From Dendrolimus kikuchii (lineage: Eukaryota > Arthropoda > Insecta > Lepidoptera > Lasiocampidae), in NCBI GenBank assembly GCA_019925095.2, contig CM034407.1:5541210-5605209 (forward strand): 64,000 nt of DNA, given 5' to 3'. The translations under genes were made by a program, and so were the position numbers. The stretch's first letter is position 1. The number at the start of each line of letters is the position of its first letter. The notes beneath the pieces are model-generated. The model did no database searches and had not been told where the DNA came from. It worked only from the letters and a program-made list of their open reading frames with translations. Positions 42,601 through 53,430 of the stretch are shown piece by piece.

Positions 42601-43330
42601 TGTTGGGACGTGGCTGAGCTTGATAATACATCTTGTTCCCTGTGGGCTTTGCCGAAGTGAATTTTCAAACCTCTATTACCTTTGAAATAACGAGCCTGTG
42701 AGCATTTAGGACACTGAACTAGGTTCTCCAACGACGCCACATCAGGTTGGGACTGTGTCATAAAATACAATACAATTCAATTAAAGATAAACAGAACTTA
42801 CAAATAATCTATAAAACATGTTACTACAAGTAATATAATTAAAAAGTGTAAAGTAATACCTAAATTATAGTTCGCCTTAAAAAAATAAAAAAGAAGAACT
42901 AAGACTATAGAATTAAGAAAAAAAAAAAATTGTTAAAAATGGTGAGGGAGTTTCACGAAGTCTGTTTCCTGATTCAAAATGATCTTGAGAGTTGAAATTT
43001 AGGAGCTCCTTAGGCCAGGTGAATCTGGCATGCGATGAGTTGTGCATTGGTCGGGTTCGGAGACAAGTTTGCTTGCATCTTTTAGCCAAAATGATACATT
43101 CATCGAAACACGGGATTTTTCATATATTTGTTGAGGCGGAAATGTCTGGTACTAACATGAACAGAAACAGAGGTATATTCTCAGAATTTTTGTGATCCAC
43201 TAGATACGTATGATAGTTTTTTGCATTGTTCACTGATTTGCAGAAAGTAATATTAAGCGAAATATATTTAATATTTGATAAATATTCAGGAAAAAATTTA
43301 AGACAGTTTTCAGTTTGACGTTCGGCCATA
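39694..43330 (-). mobile_element. RLE-type single-ORF LINE, apparently with intact ORF
   Basis: Minus-strand element: 5' UTR within about 43330-42771, the 957-codon ORF, then an A/T-rich 3' UTR (39896 down to about 39770) built of TAAACTA-like units. A truncated copy with the same 3' end lies at 30817-31103. Exact ends and target duplication not resolved. A Helitron-like start (TCTATACTAATATTATAAAG) lies at 39694, so the 3' border is uncertain. Confidence 0.65.
39897..42770 (-). CDS. LINE ORF: zinc finger + reverse transcriptase + RLE-like endonuclease
   Basis: 957 codons without interruption. The N terminus has one C2H2-type finger (CPKC...HFGKAH, about residues 19-41). The reverse transcriptase has RPIAVGTTYRRLAAK, motif A around D376 (KVDVKNAFNSV), motif B (GCQQGDPLGPAIFS) and motif C YLDD at 457-460, instead of the commoner FADD. 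The C terminus has a Cys/His cluster (C767, C769, H778/H779, C783), a following RH (792-793), RPDG with D827, and VWDASCVDT. That is the order of finger and restriction-like endonuclease seen in R2-group LINEs. It would nick a chromosomal target and prime cDNA from it. The clade is not certain. No frameshift or stop is visible, so it may be a recently active copy. Confidence 0.85.
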   Translation of the reverse strand: MYFMTQSQPDVASLENLVQCPKCSQARYFKGNRGLKIHFGKAHREQDVLSSSATSQQPLSTNINLFTLSENLSRLKHSVQIIKRIPRGARISVCQIFSKFIRNTVTLNSLRAWEDLLQLPYKILNIKHNESGNLTTKIKKRCQNLPELDDLRTNSNIRKTDKESTYRLNRFVEAKLSDGDIKGAARILFSNDTIAPNNETTLRALEEKHPHSDAALGSSLVCLEESLVAAPKSVFTSVMSFRSGSAGGLDGLTPQHLKDLLGGSTGTAGETLLKDITDLINLMLSGAVNNDVVPTLYGANLCALNKKDGGIRPIAVGTTYRRLAAKICCREIADLSSSYFATRQLGFGVKGGCEAAVHSLRTFASRDCCQALLKVDVKNAFNSVNRATLLAQVRDKSPRIFNFIHQCYCDKSILMYQNHKVFSETGCQQGDPLGPAIFSLAIHPIIEKLNSKFNVWYLDDGTLGGDIDTLKKDIQYLIYEFDKIGLELNYSKCEIYFSDKVPNIHNIISDFQSLGLNFKIVDKNSLSLLGCPVFEESFSTFVSNKIQNFQSKIENLKSISLHSAYYIIRYCIFTPNFIYILRCCPIWQNQNILKTLDNVIRYSLSSIFNIPFDDRTWTQASLPIRYGGLGIRKISAVSLPAFLSSVYSTKDLIGEILNPSLGDFEVLYLTEARNAWSVVCPYQNLPINLKSQKLWDGPLCSLVHKNLLDTCAHETERARLLAVSRWESGLWLQALPSANLGTFLDDNAFRISACIRLGAACVVPHRCQCGDKVERLGHHGLSCSRSAGRISRHATLNDIIRRALVTAGVPAVLEPNGLCRDDGRRPDGMSLVPWKMGRPLVWDASCVDTLAASHLPATSMSAGTAAAQQEALKRRKYSAIGNGYIFAAFGVETLGPWGPEAHKLYRDIVKRLVDVSRDQKTGLYLAQRISIAIQRGNVASLLGTFPTESGLELDFIL

Positions 43331-43618
43331 ATCGGTCCAGGTGATTAGGAGGATTCTAGAACCCAAACTCAGCGCCACCTACCGGTTCTAATTGCGAATC
43401 TAAACCATCCGGGAACCCACTCAAACACACAAAAACAAAATCACCATAATCGGTCCAGGTGATTAGGAGGATTCTAGAACCCGAACTCAGCGCCACCTAC
43501 CGGTTCTAATTGCGAATCTAAACCATCCGGGAACCCACTCAAACACACAAAAACAAAATCACCAAAATCGCTCCAGGTGATAAAGAGAATTGTAGAATTG
43601 TCGTTCTCAAGTTATAAA
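43331..43618. repeat. 118-bp tandem duplication of a dispersed repeat
   Basis: The unit beginning ATCGGTCCAGGTGATTAGGA starts at 43331 and 43449, with a third partial unit at 43567 (ATCGCTCCAGGTGATAAAGA). The first two are almost identical. Single units recur near 48520, 50330 and 26530. Confidence 0.85.
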
Positions 43619-43824
43619 ATTACAACGAAAAGTGGCATTGATTTTTATATATATATAGATAGATTTGCCATGAGCGGGGCGATTTAATTTAATTTATTAA
43701 GATGACATGAGATGAATGACTGACATAACGTACGAAAGGGGTCGCGCCGTCAGATTTGAGGGAAGAATTTAAATATTGTGAAGAGATCGTATTGGCTGAA
43801 AGAAGGTTATATGGCGGTATCACG

Positions 43825-43861
43825 CCTCACTTACATTCATTAATCTCTTCATACAAACACG
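43825..43861 (-). mobile_element. tiny RTE-like LINE remnant
   Basis: On the minus strand it reads VCMKRLMNVSE, the conserved stretch near the RTE C terminus. It lies beside a GA-rich tract. Only about 35 bases are recognisable. Confidence 0.35.
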
Positions 43862-43883
43862 CTTATTTAAAATAGTTTTAATA

Positions 43884-43996
43884 TGAGAGAGAAAAAGAGG
43901 AGAGAGAGGGGGGGGGAGAAAGAGGAGAAAGAGAGAGGGGAGGGAGCGGAGAAAGAGAGAGGGGAGGAGAGAGAGAGAGAGATAGAGAGAGAGAGC
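43884..43996. repeat. GA-rich low-complexity tract
   Basis: GAGAGAGGGGGGGGGAGAAA and (GA)n repeats. The Ser/Leu/Pro-rich minus-strand frame across it is an artefact. Confidence 0.9.
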
Positions 43997-44035
43997 ACTA
44001 TTGCACACTAAAATATACAATTACAAAAACAGACC

Positions 44036-44112
44036 ATATTTACAATATTTTCTAGGCAATACAATAGGCGGCCTTATCGCTCAAAGCGATCTCTTCCAGC
44101 CAACCTAAATGA
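44036..44112. repeat. hairpin-block repeat copy
   Basis: ACAATATTTTCTAGGCAATA, then GGCGGCCTTATCGCTCAAAG CGATCTCTTCC. Same family as 7125, 17105 and 50812. Confidence 0.6.
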
Positions 44113-44480
44113 AAGAAATTTGAATCAGGCGATATAGGTAGTGCGGGAAACAGGTACTATGATACATGAATACTCAAACTAATAATATATGACCTTTCTT
44201 TAAAATATCTGCCAATTTAATCATGGTGAGTATGTCGCGGTCTACCGGCACCGACTCCACCTTACTGGTGGACATTGTTGTCATATACTTGTTTCATGAT
44301 TTTGCTTTCATTCTTTCACTCTATTATGCTCATGGAGAGAGATGATTAGAATATTTGATATCTTCTTTCTTTAAACGTAACCTAAGCGGATATTATACGG
44401 TTCATTCCTGTCATTCAATTTGAATGAATCAACGAAAGTGAACCATATACATGCAACAACATTCATTTACAATAAATACA

Positions 44481-44758
44481 TTCGTGCAGGAACGGAGAAA
44501 GAATACAATTTCCTGCGGCCGGGCGGCCTGTCGTAAGGGCATCGCCCGACTGGATGGCTACCACCCCTGGTCTAAAGTATGTCGCCATAACAACCTTGAG
44601 TTGTGTTCCATCATTAGTGACCAGGTTCCAGTCTCCCTTAAGAGAATAGCAGCGAATTTGTAGCAACTTTGGTGTTGCAAATGTCCATAGGCGATGGTAA
44701 CCATTTTTCATCAAGTGGGCCGTCTGCCTGTCTGCTTATCTCCTGCAATAAAAAAAAA
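44481..44758 (+). repeat. 300-bp A-tailed dispersed repeat, copy 10
   Basis: TTCGTGCAGGAACGGAGAAA to TATCTCCTGCAATAAAAAAA. About 30 bases (AGGCGAC...AGGTGGT) are deleted after CTGTCGTA. Confidence 0.85.
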
Positions 44759-44890
44759 TACAATGTGACTTGCTGGGTTTTAATATTGAACAGCTAAGCT
44801 ACTGCACGAGTATGTAATATGTCTATGAGTGGTGTCTACTGGTGGTTACGTGTTTTAATAGATGATATTGAAAATCGAGATATACCTTTT

Positions 44891-45142
44891 GACGGCCTCT
44901 GTGGTTGAGCGGGCTAAGCCTTTGCCGGCGTACCTCACTGCAACGCAAAGGTTCCGGGTTCGATTCCTGGTATAGTAAATTTCGGAAACGTATTTTCTCC
45001 GTTATTTACTATGGTCTGGGTGTTTGGGATCATCGGCCCCAGAGTAGTCCGTTGTATATTACCCCCATAACACAAGCGTAACTTGCTTAATTTGGGGATA
45101 TACAATGTGTGTGTTTGTCTGCCGATTATTATTATTATTATT
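44891..45142 (+). repeat. tRNA-derived SINE, family A, copy 3 (best preserved)
   Basis: GACGGCCTCTGTGGTTGAGC with A box, and a perfect B box GGTTCGATTCC within CCGGGTTCGATTCCTGG, then the family body and an (ATT)n tail. Intact pol III promoter boxes are visible. Confidence 0.85.
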
Positions 45143-45755
45143 ACCTTTCACCAAAATCGAAAACGCCGTGTTTCCGTGAAACTGTAGCAGACAGACAAGA
45201 GTTACTTTCTCATTTATATTAAGTAGTACGGATTCCTAGCCAATGCGAATTTGAAGCAATGACACGATGTCGACAATACACGTGCAATGTTCAAATTACT
45301 GCATCATACCGGGTTCAGTTTGTTGTCGGGTGTAATTTGCTAATTGGATCAAGGGGGATGAGTGGGGCAGGTATATAAGGGCAGGTGGTGTTACCGCGCG
45401 CAGGAGTGGCCACCCGCCAGCCTCGGCGATTGTTTTTACGTGAGTTTAGTTATTTTATTTTCTACGTTGTTTTTGGTAGTCTTGTGTAGTTCATGAACGA
45501 TGTAGTTTGATTGCTAACAAAGGAGATTGAACAGTTCTAATGACCTAATTGTACTGATAGTACTATTAAGGCTCCTATTGCCGCAAAACGTCGAAAGTGG
45601 GATGTAAGTAAAACAACAATTCGTTAGTAGTAGTGATTAATATTTTACTAAAAAGATTATTATAAGTTTTCACGATATATGACGTAACGTGGTTTTTTCA
45701 TAATTTTTCTATAGTTATTTTAAATTAAGATAAAATATGTAATATAAGATAATAA
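45143..45755. other. intergenic, unassigned
   Basis: Moderately complex sequence with CAGGTATATAAGGGCAGGTG near 45369, a possible TATA-box context. No transcript start or ORF can be tied to it. It could serve as an upstream promoter, for example of the TRP gene, but that is speculative. Confidence 0.3.
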
Positions 45756-46056
45756 GTCGTGATAGCGTAATGGCTAGCGCACGCGTCCCAAACTCAATGG
45801 GCGCGGGTTCGATCCTGGCCGGAACGCGTGCACCACTTGTCAGTTTTCTGATCTAATGTGCATATTGTTACAATTACCACGTACTAACAACGGTGAAGGA
45901 AAACCTCGTGATGAAACCTGCACATTGAGATAACCGATGTGTCAAACCTGCCAAGCTGCCTTGGACAAGCGTGGCGGGTATACTGTCCGTACCCCCCTAT
46001 AATGGGAGGCCTGAGCCCAGCAGTGCGACATTTATGGGCTGATATTATTATATTAT
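45756..46056 (+). repeat. tRNA-derived SINE, family B, copy 2
   Basis: GTCGTGATAGCGTAATGGCTAGCGC (A-box side) and GCGGGTTCGATCCTGGCC (B box), then the same body as 34702-34980 and a TTATTATATTA tail. Both pol III boxes are recognisable. Confidence 0.85.
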
Positions 46057-46630
46057 AAGATAAAATATCGCCAAATCACCTTCTGATTATTGACATAAAA
46101 CCATTTTGCTCTTTAAATTTTTGTCAAAATGAGAAAAATGAAATAGATAATAAATAAGAATATATAATAAGATAAGAAGATAAAAGGGAGGTTTTTTTTT
46201 AATACTTCTTTATTCTATTCACAATGAAATAATAATGCATCTGAAAAAGGACTACTTCTATGGAAGGAAGTGGATACACTATCGCCTGGAAAATCACTAC
46301 CGAAAAATCCTCAAGGACGTTGACGTTGCTACAACCCTTAACTATTTCATGGACCGAATTGTGCTACAAAAAGGGCCTACTTGAATGGCTGATGCGATAG
46401 CTTGAAGTTGTTCGGGTGCATAAAATTAACTTATTCCGACACCATTTTTTTTTCTTTTTAAATGCTGCGGTACTTTGTGTTCCGGGAATCCCGCGGGAGT
46501 TCAAGTCAAGCATGGGCGAAGTTGCGGGCATATCCTAGTACTTATATAAGTATATATTACACTTTTTAGACATTTTGTCTTTGAACTAACGAAAATACAT
46601 AATAATAATAAAAAAATCCATAAACGTTCT
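46057..46630. other. intergenic, repeat-derived
   Basis: GAATCCCGCGGGAGTTCAAG near 46486 is Helitron-like debris. Nothing coding is recognised. Confidence 0.4.
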
Positions 46631-46735
46631 AATGTTGGGCTTGGGTCTCCTATTTATAGAAGAACGGACAATATACCCGCCTTGTCCAAGGCGGATTAGC
46701 GGCTTTGACACATTGGTTAACGATGTTTTGATTTA
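46630..46735 (-). repeat. tRNA-derived SINE, family B, fragment (reverse)
   Basis: GGGCTTGGGTCTCCTATTTA and ATACCCGCCTTGTCCAAGGC are reverse-complement matches to the body of family B. Head and tail are missing. Confidence 0.6.
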
Positions 46736-47299
46736 CCTTTAGCACGAGATAGACTTGATTCTTCTCTTTTCTTCTTGTTCTCCATGGTTTATATAGTGTA
46801 TTTCAGTTGTTTTTTTTAATATCTTCAATATACAGACACGGCATGTTTAGAATTTTATGAAAATATTTATTTCTTAAGAAACACATGCACAATTTGTAAT
46901 CAGTTGCTGGAATCTTCTTTTAAGCAAAATTTACTCGTATCAGAAGATTCCGCTCTTCCATACCTTAAGTATTACATTTTGTATAATACTATAGATTTGT
47001 AATCTTTTTTATTAGGCAATTGTCACAAAACACTCTTTAACTTATATAAAAGTATAGCTAAACTAGTTTACTACGGTACATTTGTCAGTTCTGTAAACAG
47101 GTAGCTCCTTACTTTCACGGCAACACGCTCATAATATAACCAAATGGAGAAAATGACAGCTTGGTACATATTGGTAATCCTTGAAGCGTTCAACAAACTG
47201 ACAAATTGATCGGAAAATTAATCTTGACATCCCGAATACTCGTGCGCAAAAGAAAACTTGCATATTTTGATTTAATTTAAGAAAACTGTTGAACTATTT

Positions 47300-47551
47300 A
47301 GGCTACGTTCCATTAGAGACTCACAACGACCGCGATTTTACCCGTTCCACGTGCTTGCCGGCTTTACAATCATAAACCAAAGTGGAACGGTTATTCAACC
47401 CACCTCTTGACATTAGTCGTTGTGAGCGTTATGTGATAAAAAACGATGACGCCATTGGTGACGTTTTCGCCACGACCACAACGACCGCGGTCGCCTGGTG
47501 GAACGGCTAACGGAGCATTTTGGGCGTTGTGAGTTACTATTGGAACGCCCT
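47300..47551. repeat. inverted-repeat element, family I, copy 3
   Basis: Begins GGCTACGTTCCATTAGAGAC and ends GTTACTATTGGAACGCCC. The best preserved pair of ends in the family. Confidence 0.7.
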
Positions 47552-47584
47552 GTTAGCAGTTTGTCTTTGGAACGCTCGGTCTGT

Positions 47585-47858
47585 TAATATTATGGAGAAT
47601 CATCTGTGTCTATGAAAAAGTGTCCGTCGAAATGCATTAAATTAGGGTGGCGCCACTTTGGCATCAGGGTAAATTTTTTTAACTCTGCATACTTCGATTC
47701 GTCTGCAACAGCTACATTCATACCATACCCTTTGCTACATCAGCGCCATTGTGGACGGTTTTCGAACTGTTATTTACAGCTTACAGCTGGACACTTTTTC
47801 AGCTTTTCTCCCATATGGGATGATTCTCCTTACCTCTACCCTCCATAGTTAATATCAA
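47585..47858. repeat. MITE-like inverted repeat
   Basis: TTATGGAGAATCATC...TGAAAAAGTGTCC at the left is mirrored at the right by GGACACTTTTTCA...GATGATTCTCC...CTCCATAG. The frame inside (47606-47848) is not a recognised protein. Confidence 0.5.
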
Positions 47859-48284
47859 ACTAGCCAAGTCACGACCTATTTTAATAGACTTGTGAAGGAT
47901 TATTATTACCTGTCATTAAATAGCTCAATTTAAGGATGCAGCAGCAGTTATTGTCAGCTTTTCACTCGTTTTATATTTATTTATATAAGTGTATTGTAGA
48001 ATATTTTATTTACATATATCTCATTAGTATAATTATATATAACACACATCCCTTATTATCAAACTTGTCCATATAAAGGTTGCCTGGAAGAAATCTATAT
48101 CTTTTAAATCACAATAAAGGATATTCATTCATTCATACTTAGACATTTTTTTTCGGAATGTTGCTCATATATTCTGACGTGATAAGCCATGCTGGAATCA
48201 TTATTTTGATAACAGCTCTTAGGGCCACTGGATCGGTGTGATACCACGGTACCACGATAGTACGTACTAACGCAATTATAATTA

Positions 48285-48375
48285 CAGTATTTTTAGGCAA
48301 AACAATAGGCGGCCATATCGCTTTGGGCGATCTCTTCCAGACAACCTAACATATAGGATATTCTATCCTAATCTG
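48285..48375. repeat. hairpin-block repeat copy
   Basis: GGCGGCCATATCGCTTTGGG CGATCTCTTCCAGACAACCT. Same block as at 44036. Confidence 0.55.
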
Positions 48376-48421
48376 GCAATGTAGGTGGTGCATTTATTCA
48401 GATCTTTATAGATTTTTAAAA

Positions 48422-48745
48422 TCTATATAAATAAAAATGAATCGTAGATATGTACGCGCATAACTTGAGAATGACTTTATCGATTTTGGTGACATTTTTT
48501 GTGTGTGTGGGTTCCCGGATGGTTTAGAATCACAATTGGAACCGGTAGGTGGCACTGGGATTAGGTTCTAGATCCTCCTAATCTCCTGGACTTATATGAT
48601 GAATTACTTTTTGTGTGTTTAAGTGGGTCCCCGTATAGTTTAGATTCACAATTGGAACCGGCAGGTGGCACTGGGATCGGTTTTTAGATTTTTATTTTTC
48701 AGGGCAGGGCGTCTGCCGGGACATATTATATAAATGTATGTTATT
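48422..48745. repeat. Helitron-like fragment carrying the GGAACCGGTAGGTGGC repeat
   Basis: Starts ATCTATATAAATAAAAATGA, a usual start for these elements, then two diverged units of GGTTCCCGGATGGTTTAGAA / GGAACCGGTAGGTGGCACTG. No clear CTAG end. Confidence 0.5.
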
Positions 48746-49229
48746 GTTTGAATAAATGAATAAACAATAATAATAAACAAACTTTGTTCGCCCTCAAGTT
48801 AATCGTTATTAACATTCTATAAGTGCGGCCTATAGACTAGGTCGTTCAGGCCACAAACTCAGCACATCTACGTCTAAAGTCTAGTCTATAGACTTACATC
48901 AATTGAATTATCAATGACAATATAAGGTTACGCACACGTAAGTAGGTGACGGTCGTAATCGTTATGTCAAAGGGGATTAGCAGTCTGTATGTAATAGGTA
49001 TAGGCTGTATGAACACTTGTATGACTTCATCTATTGGAAGTTGTGTACTGGCTTTGGGTATAGATGAATTCGCTGTTACCCGTATATCCATACATATAGT
49101 AAAACTGTAGAGGTCAAATTTCTGCACAATGAAAAAATGCTAAAAACCGAGTCAGGAGGACGTAAGAAGTGAAATAGAACTAATTGAGATTTTTCAAAAA
49201 TTTTTCTCTGTTTGTCCGACTGTTTGTAC

Positions 49230-49394
49230 CGGCTAATGTCTGAAACGACTGGACCGATTTAAATTAAATTTTGTATGGTGGTAGCTTATATCCTTAGTCA
49301 ACATATAGGATACTTTGATCCCAAAAAATTAAGGAGTTCCTGTGGGATACTTAAAAAACCGCACCACGCGGATGAAGTCGCGGGCATCAGCTAG
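49230..49394 (+). repeat. Helitron-like 3' end
   Basis: GAAACGACTGGACCGATTTA ... CGCGGATGAAGTCGCGGGCATCAGCTAG followed by T. CGCGGATGAAGTCGCG is the subterminal hairpin. The 5' end is not found. Confidence 0.65.

Positions 49395-49395
<1 letters not shown>

Positions 49396-49466
<71 letters not shown>
49396..49466. repeat. (AT)n microsatellite
   Basis: Seventy bases of alternating TA immediately after the Helitron-like 3' end. Confidence 0.95.
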
Positions 49467-49471
<5 letters not shown>

Positions 49472-50800
49472 CGTGAAGCAAAAACTCTGCACCTCTTTTT
49501 AAGAGAATTGCGGGGACGGAAGAGTACAAAATGTCACACACTTATAGTTTATATAAATAGAGAGAGAAGACGCGATGAATGTTAATATTTTTTTAAAATT
49601 ATGCGTATAAAATACATTAAATCAATAAAAAAAACATTACACACACTACCAAGTATTTAACACACACACGCATGTATACTGTTTTGTTTATTGTTAAAGT
49701 CAAATTAACAGCGTAGCCTTGGCGAAATCTGTGATTATAGAAGTATAGTCTTTGACAACAAATTATTATGGTCGAATTTCGACCAAAGGCAATATATTGA
49801 TTAATAACACCGGCTCTAAAAAAAAAGAGGTCTGTACTTTTGACCTGATCAATCTATTCTTGAATCCGAATCTGGGGTCAGTTAGATCCATACACCCTGA
49901 AAATTTTTAGGATGTATGGAGGGAGAGGTGGATGGAAAAGGCAAGAGTCATAGTTACCTCCGTATTTCATAGTTATATATGCACTAGCGGCCCCGGCAGA
50001 GGTTTTTTTTTAATATTATTAACATATCCACGGACTCGAGTTCCGTACCTTTTTTTACTACTTAATTTCTATGAAAAATTTTAGAGTCCATACACGCTTA
50101 TTGTTTATTTTTGTTAGTGTGTGACATTAATTTAGTGATTTATATGTTATGGTGTACCTTAAGATTAACTTATTATATTAATTTATTCTATTTTTAATAC
50201 TAAACTTATACTAATGTCGAGTGTATCTGTTACATGCTGGCAGACGTTGTCCTGCTCTGAAAAAATAAAAATCTAGGACCCGATCCCAGCGCTACCTACC
50301 GGTTCCAATTGTGGATTTAAACCATCCGGGGACCCTTTCAAACACACAAAAACAAAATCACCAAAATCGCTCCAGGTGATTAGGAGGATTCTAGAACCCG
50401 ATCTCAGTGCCACCTACCGGTTTCAACGGGATAAAAGTATCCTATGTCCGTCTCCTGATTCTAAGCTACCTCCACACCAATTTTCAGCCAAATCGGTACA
50501 GCCGTTTTTGAGTTATAAATAGTGTAACTAACACGACTTTCTTTTATATATATAGATTTGTATCGATTTAAATTGTAAATAAATCTAGCTTAATAATGTG
50601 CAAATTGGTAAACTATAGCTACCTACTAAAATATATCTAATCTCCGAGAAGTAATATCGGAAATTTTGTTACAGTACAATAGGTTTAGGACAGTCTGCTA
50701 AAGGGGTGCGGATGCTGTGACGCTACAGACCACCGGTTCAACCGAAGTCATGGCGGAGAAAAAGGATTTGGAGTCGGTATGAACATAATTTACAGAGAGA
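49467..50800. other. intergenic, repeat-derived
   Basis: Contains TCCGTACCTTTTTTTACTAC near 50042, related to 5236, and another unit of the Helitron-associated repeat at 50240-50430. No ORF recognised. Confidence 0.4.
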
Positions 50801-50811
50801 AAGATATAACA

Positions 50812-50935
50812 CTTTATTGTACACCAAAATATACGATTACAAAAACTGACCACATTTACAATATTTTCTAGGCAATAAAATAGGCGGCCTTATCGCTCAA
50901 AGCGATCTCTTCCAGGCAACCTAAATCAAATTTGA
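50812..50935. repeat. hairpin-block repeat copy
   Basis: CTTTATTGTACACCAAAATA ... GGCGGCCTTATCGCTCAAAG CGATCTCTTCC. Very close to the copy at 44036. Confidence 0.6.
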
Positions 50936-50994
50936 ATCAGGTGATGTAGGTAGTGCAGGACAAAGGCAATAGATATATACAAACTTAAACTAGT

Positions 50995-51151
50995 TTTTTA
51001 TTTTTATTTCAGTTCAGCAGACAAGCAGACGGCGCACCAGATGGAAAGCGGTTACCATTGCCTATAGACATTTGTAACACTAAAGGTGCTACAAATGCGG
51101 TACTGCTCTTTTAAGGGAGACTGGATCCTGGCCACTGATGAAGGTTGTTAT
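50995..51151 (-). repeat. 300-bp A-tailed repeat, copy 11, tail half (split by the BEL element)
   Basis: Reverse orientation: TTCAGTTCAGCAGACAAGCA ... GATGAAGGTTGTTAT. It is interrupted at GTTAT by the LTR element and resumes at 54211. Its own sequence also has a small deletion just before the break. Confidence 0.8.
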
Positions 51152-51309
51152 TGTTGGAGAGGGAATGAATTATTGAATTAATTAATAAAATAAAGGTTTT
51201 CTGTATATAGTGTATTATTATGAATGACTTTTCTCTAATATGACAGATAATACATTTAAATTATTCGAATTAAAACTACAATAAAATAAAACCTTTTTTG
51301 TCGTGAACA
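51152..51309 (-). repeat. BEL element 3' LTR
   Basis: TG...CA-bounded, 158 bases. The AT-rich body includes GTATATAGTGTATTATTATG. Confidence 0.88.
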
Positions 51310-51927
51310 AATTCCCCCCAGCAAGAATTTTTACATATATATTATTGAATCATAAATTAAATACATTAATTATTAATTAATTAAGTTAAATCAATAGACA
51401 ATTTCAAACCAAAACAAATAAAATAATACACTCTGACAAGCTATTCACAGACAAATAAAAATTGAAAATAAATAATTCACATTATACAAAGACAAGTTCA
51501 TTTAACATAGTTAAATAAAAACATTAAAAGAAATAAGATTGAAGCAAGATTGAAAACAAGTAACAAATTCATACAACATAGAAGCACTAAATTAAAATTA
51601 TTAATTTAAATTATTGAAATTAACAATCGCTAATAATCAAATTAATCTTTAATAAATTAAAAATTAAACAAATGAAATAATTGCTTCAATAATTCAATCG
51701 TCTAAAGTAGAACAACGATTTTGAATGTCAATAGTTCTAACCTTATATCTGACAAGAACCAAAACTAATTTAAATATTTAAACAAAGTTGGAAACACTAT
51801 TTACATATCAAGAAAACAAATACAATTAGTTATAAAGAACTTATATAGAAACGATTAAATTACGTTATATTAAATCCTGAAAGGTATATCAAACTGAAAT
51901 AGTTGTTGTAGTCTTTATAAAATAATT
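51310..51927. other. non-coding part of the BEL element
   Basis: A/T-rich sequence between the gag-protease stop and the 3' LTR. This is where pol would be expected, and no pol motif is visible. Confidence 0.55.
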
Positions 51928-53346
51928 TTAAACAAATAAATATTTCCATGTAGTTTTCCATTTATCCCAAGGTACATGCCAAATCATTGAACTCACCTCA
52001 GAAACTAAGGTTAAGTTACACAATGTTCTTTGATTTTCTATCGAATATGTCTTGTATGCAAAGTGCAAATATGGATTATGATCACTAGGTTGAAAAGTTA
52101 TAATTTTGTCATTACTAAAGTTTGCGACGAAAAGACCATTTACAAATGTATCAGGTTGTACCGGCTCTTTAAGAACCTTTTCACTTTTACCAGTCTTGCA
52201 AAACCCTTGGATGACCTCAGCATTTTCAATGTGTTCAGTGTTTTGCATAACAATTGATGAACTAGAATGCATTGGAAAACCACCTGAAACTACATAGCCT
52301 AAACGAGTATTAATCAAAATTGGCTTATTTTCTCCTAATTCTATTTTCCCGTCCTTAATTATTTTGAAGAATATGTCAGCTGCTAATAAAATAGAAATTT
52401 CTGATGAAATATTACATTCGTTGTCGGATAAAATAATATTCTTTGGTATATTTAAATTATTCAGTTTAAAACTATTTTGTGGTAAGTCGACTGTAATTTT
52501 ATCTATAATTGAACAAGTAACGTTCATACTAAACCTCTCTGTCAAAGAATGTATAGTTAAATTCAACCCTTTACTAATCGTATTAAAGTTGTCACCTAAT
52601 CCTATAATATTTTTCTGAATATTAAAAGTTGGCAATCCCAATTTGTCTGCCAAACTAGCGCAGCAAAAGGACGTTTGGCTGCCACTATCAAGCAATGCGC
52701 GTACCTCAATTTTATTATTATAAGAATCTGATATCATAAGCTTAACTGTCGGAAGAAGCACATTCGAAGGCTGATTTTTGCAAGAAATTAAACTAATTTC
52801 ATTTTTATTATCAGAATCTGTAAAAGAATCCATATGAATTAAAGTATTATGCTTCTTGGATTTACATTTAACACATCTAAAATCGTATCTACAAATCTTG
52901 TTTGTATGTAATCTTAAGCATATTTTGCATAAGCCCTTCTCAACAATATACTTATGTATTTCATTAATTGGCATCGATAAAAATGTGGGACATTTGAACA
53001 AAAAGTGATTTTGTGAGCATAACTTGCATGTATTTGTATTATTAGCCCTTTGTGTATTATAGTAGTAGTGCCTTGAACTTGATGATGAAGGACATGACTC
53101 TAACGCCAAAGCTCCATTATCAATAAAATCTAAAATGTCATCTACAGATGGCAAAATGTTCATATTTCTGCTTGTATGAAATAGTTTGACTGTCAAAGGG
53201 TCCAGCTTACGAGTTATTAGATTTATCAAAATAGAATCCCAGTACTCTACTCTTTGGTTTAAATTCTTAAGAGCTGAAAGCTGCTGCCTGAAACTGGCTG
53301 TAAAATCTCTCAGCTCTTGTGCTATACCTTTGCTGATGGAAGGCAA
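51928..53346 (-). pseudogene. BEL gag C-terminal part and aspartic protease
   Basis: 472 codons in the same frame as 53431-53943. Zinc knuckles CKLCSQNHFLFKC and CKICLRLHTNKIC are followed by VKCKSKKHNTLIH. The retroviral-type aspartic protease has its D-S-G at residues 220-222 (ALLDSGSQTSFC), within the DUF1758 region. The C-terminal WHVPWDKWKTTW tail has no reverse-transcriptase motif. The first Met is not the biological start. Confidence 0.8.
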
Positions 53347-53430
53347 GTCAAATAAATTAGCAATATAGATGTTTACTAATAAAAATAAATTGTTATACCT
53401 TTTGTTTAAAAGATCTAATGAGTTATTGTA

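Noticed and set aside
43820..44020. Leu/Ser/Pro-rich 66-codon frame
   Set aside because: Product of the GA-rich low-complexity tract; only its last residues match an RTE remnant.
44891..44970. functional tRNA gene
   Set aside because: A and B boxes are present, but the sequence cannot form a full cloverleaf and continues into a repeated SINE body with an (ATT)n tail.
45756..45832. functional tRNA gene
   Set aside because: Same reason: tRNA-like head of SINE family B with a repeated downstream body.
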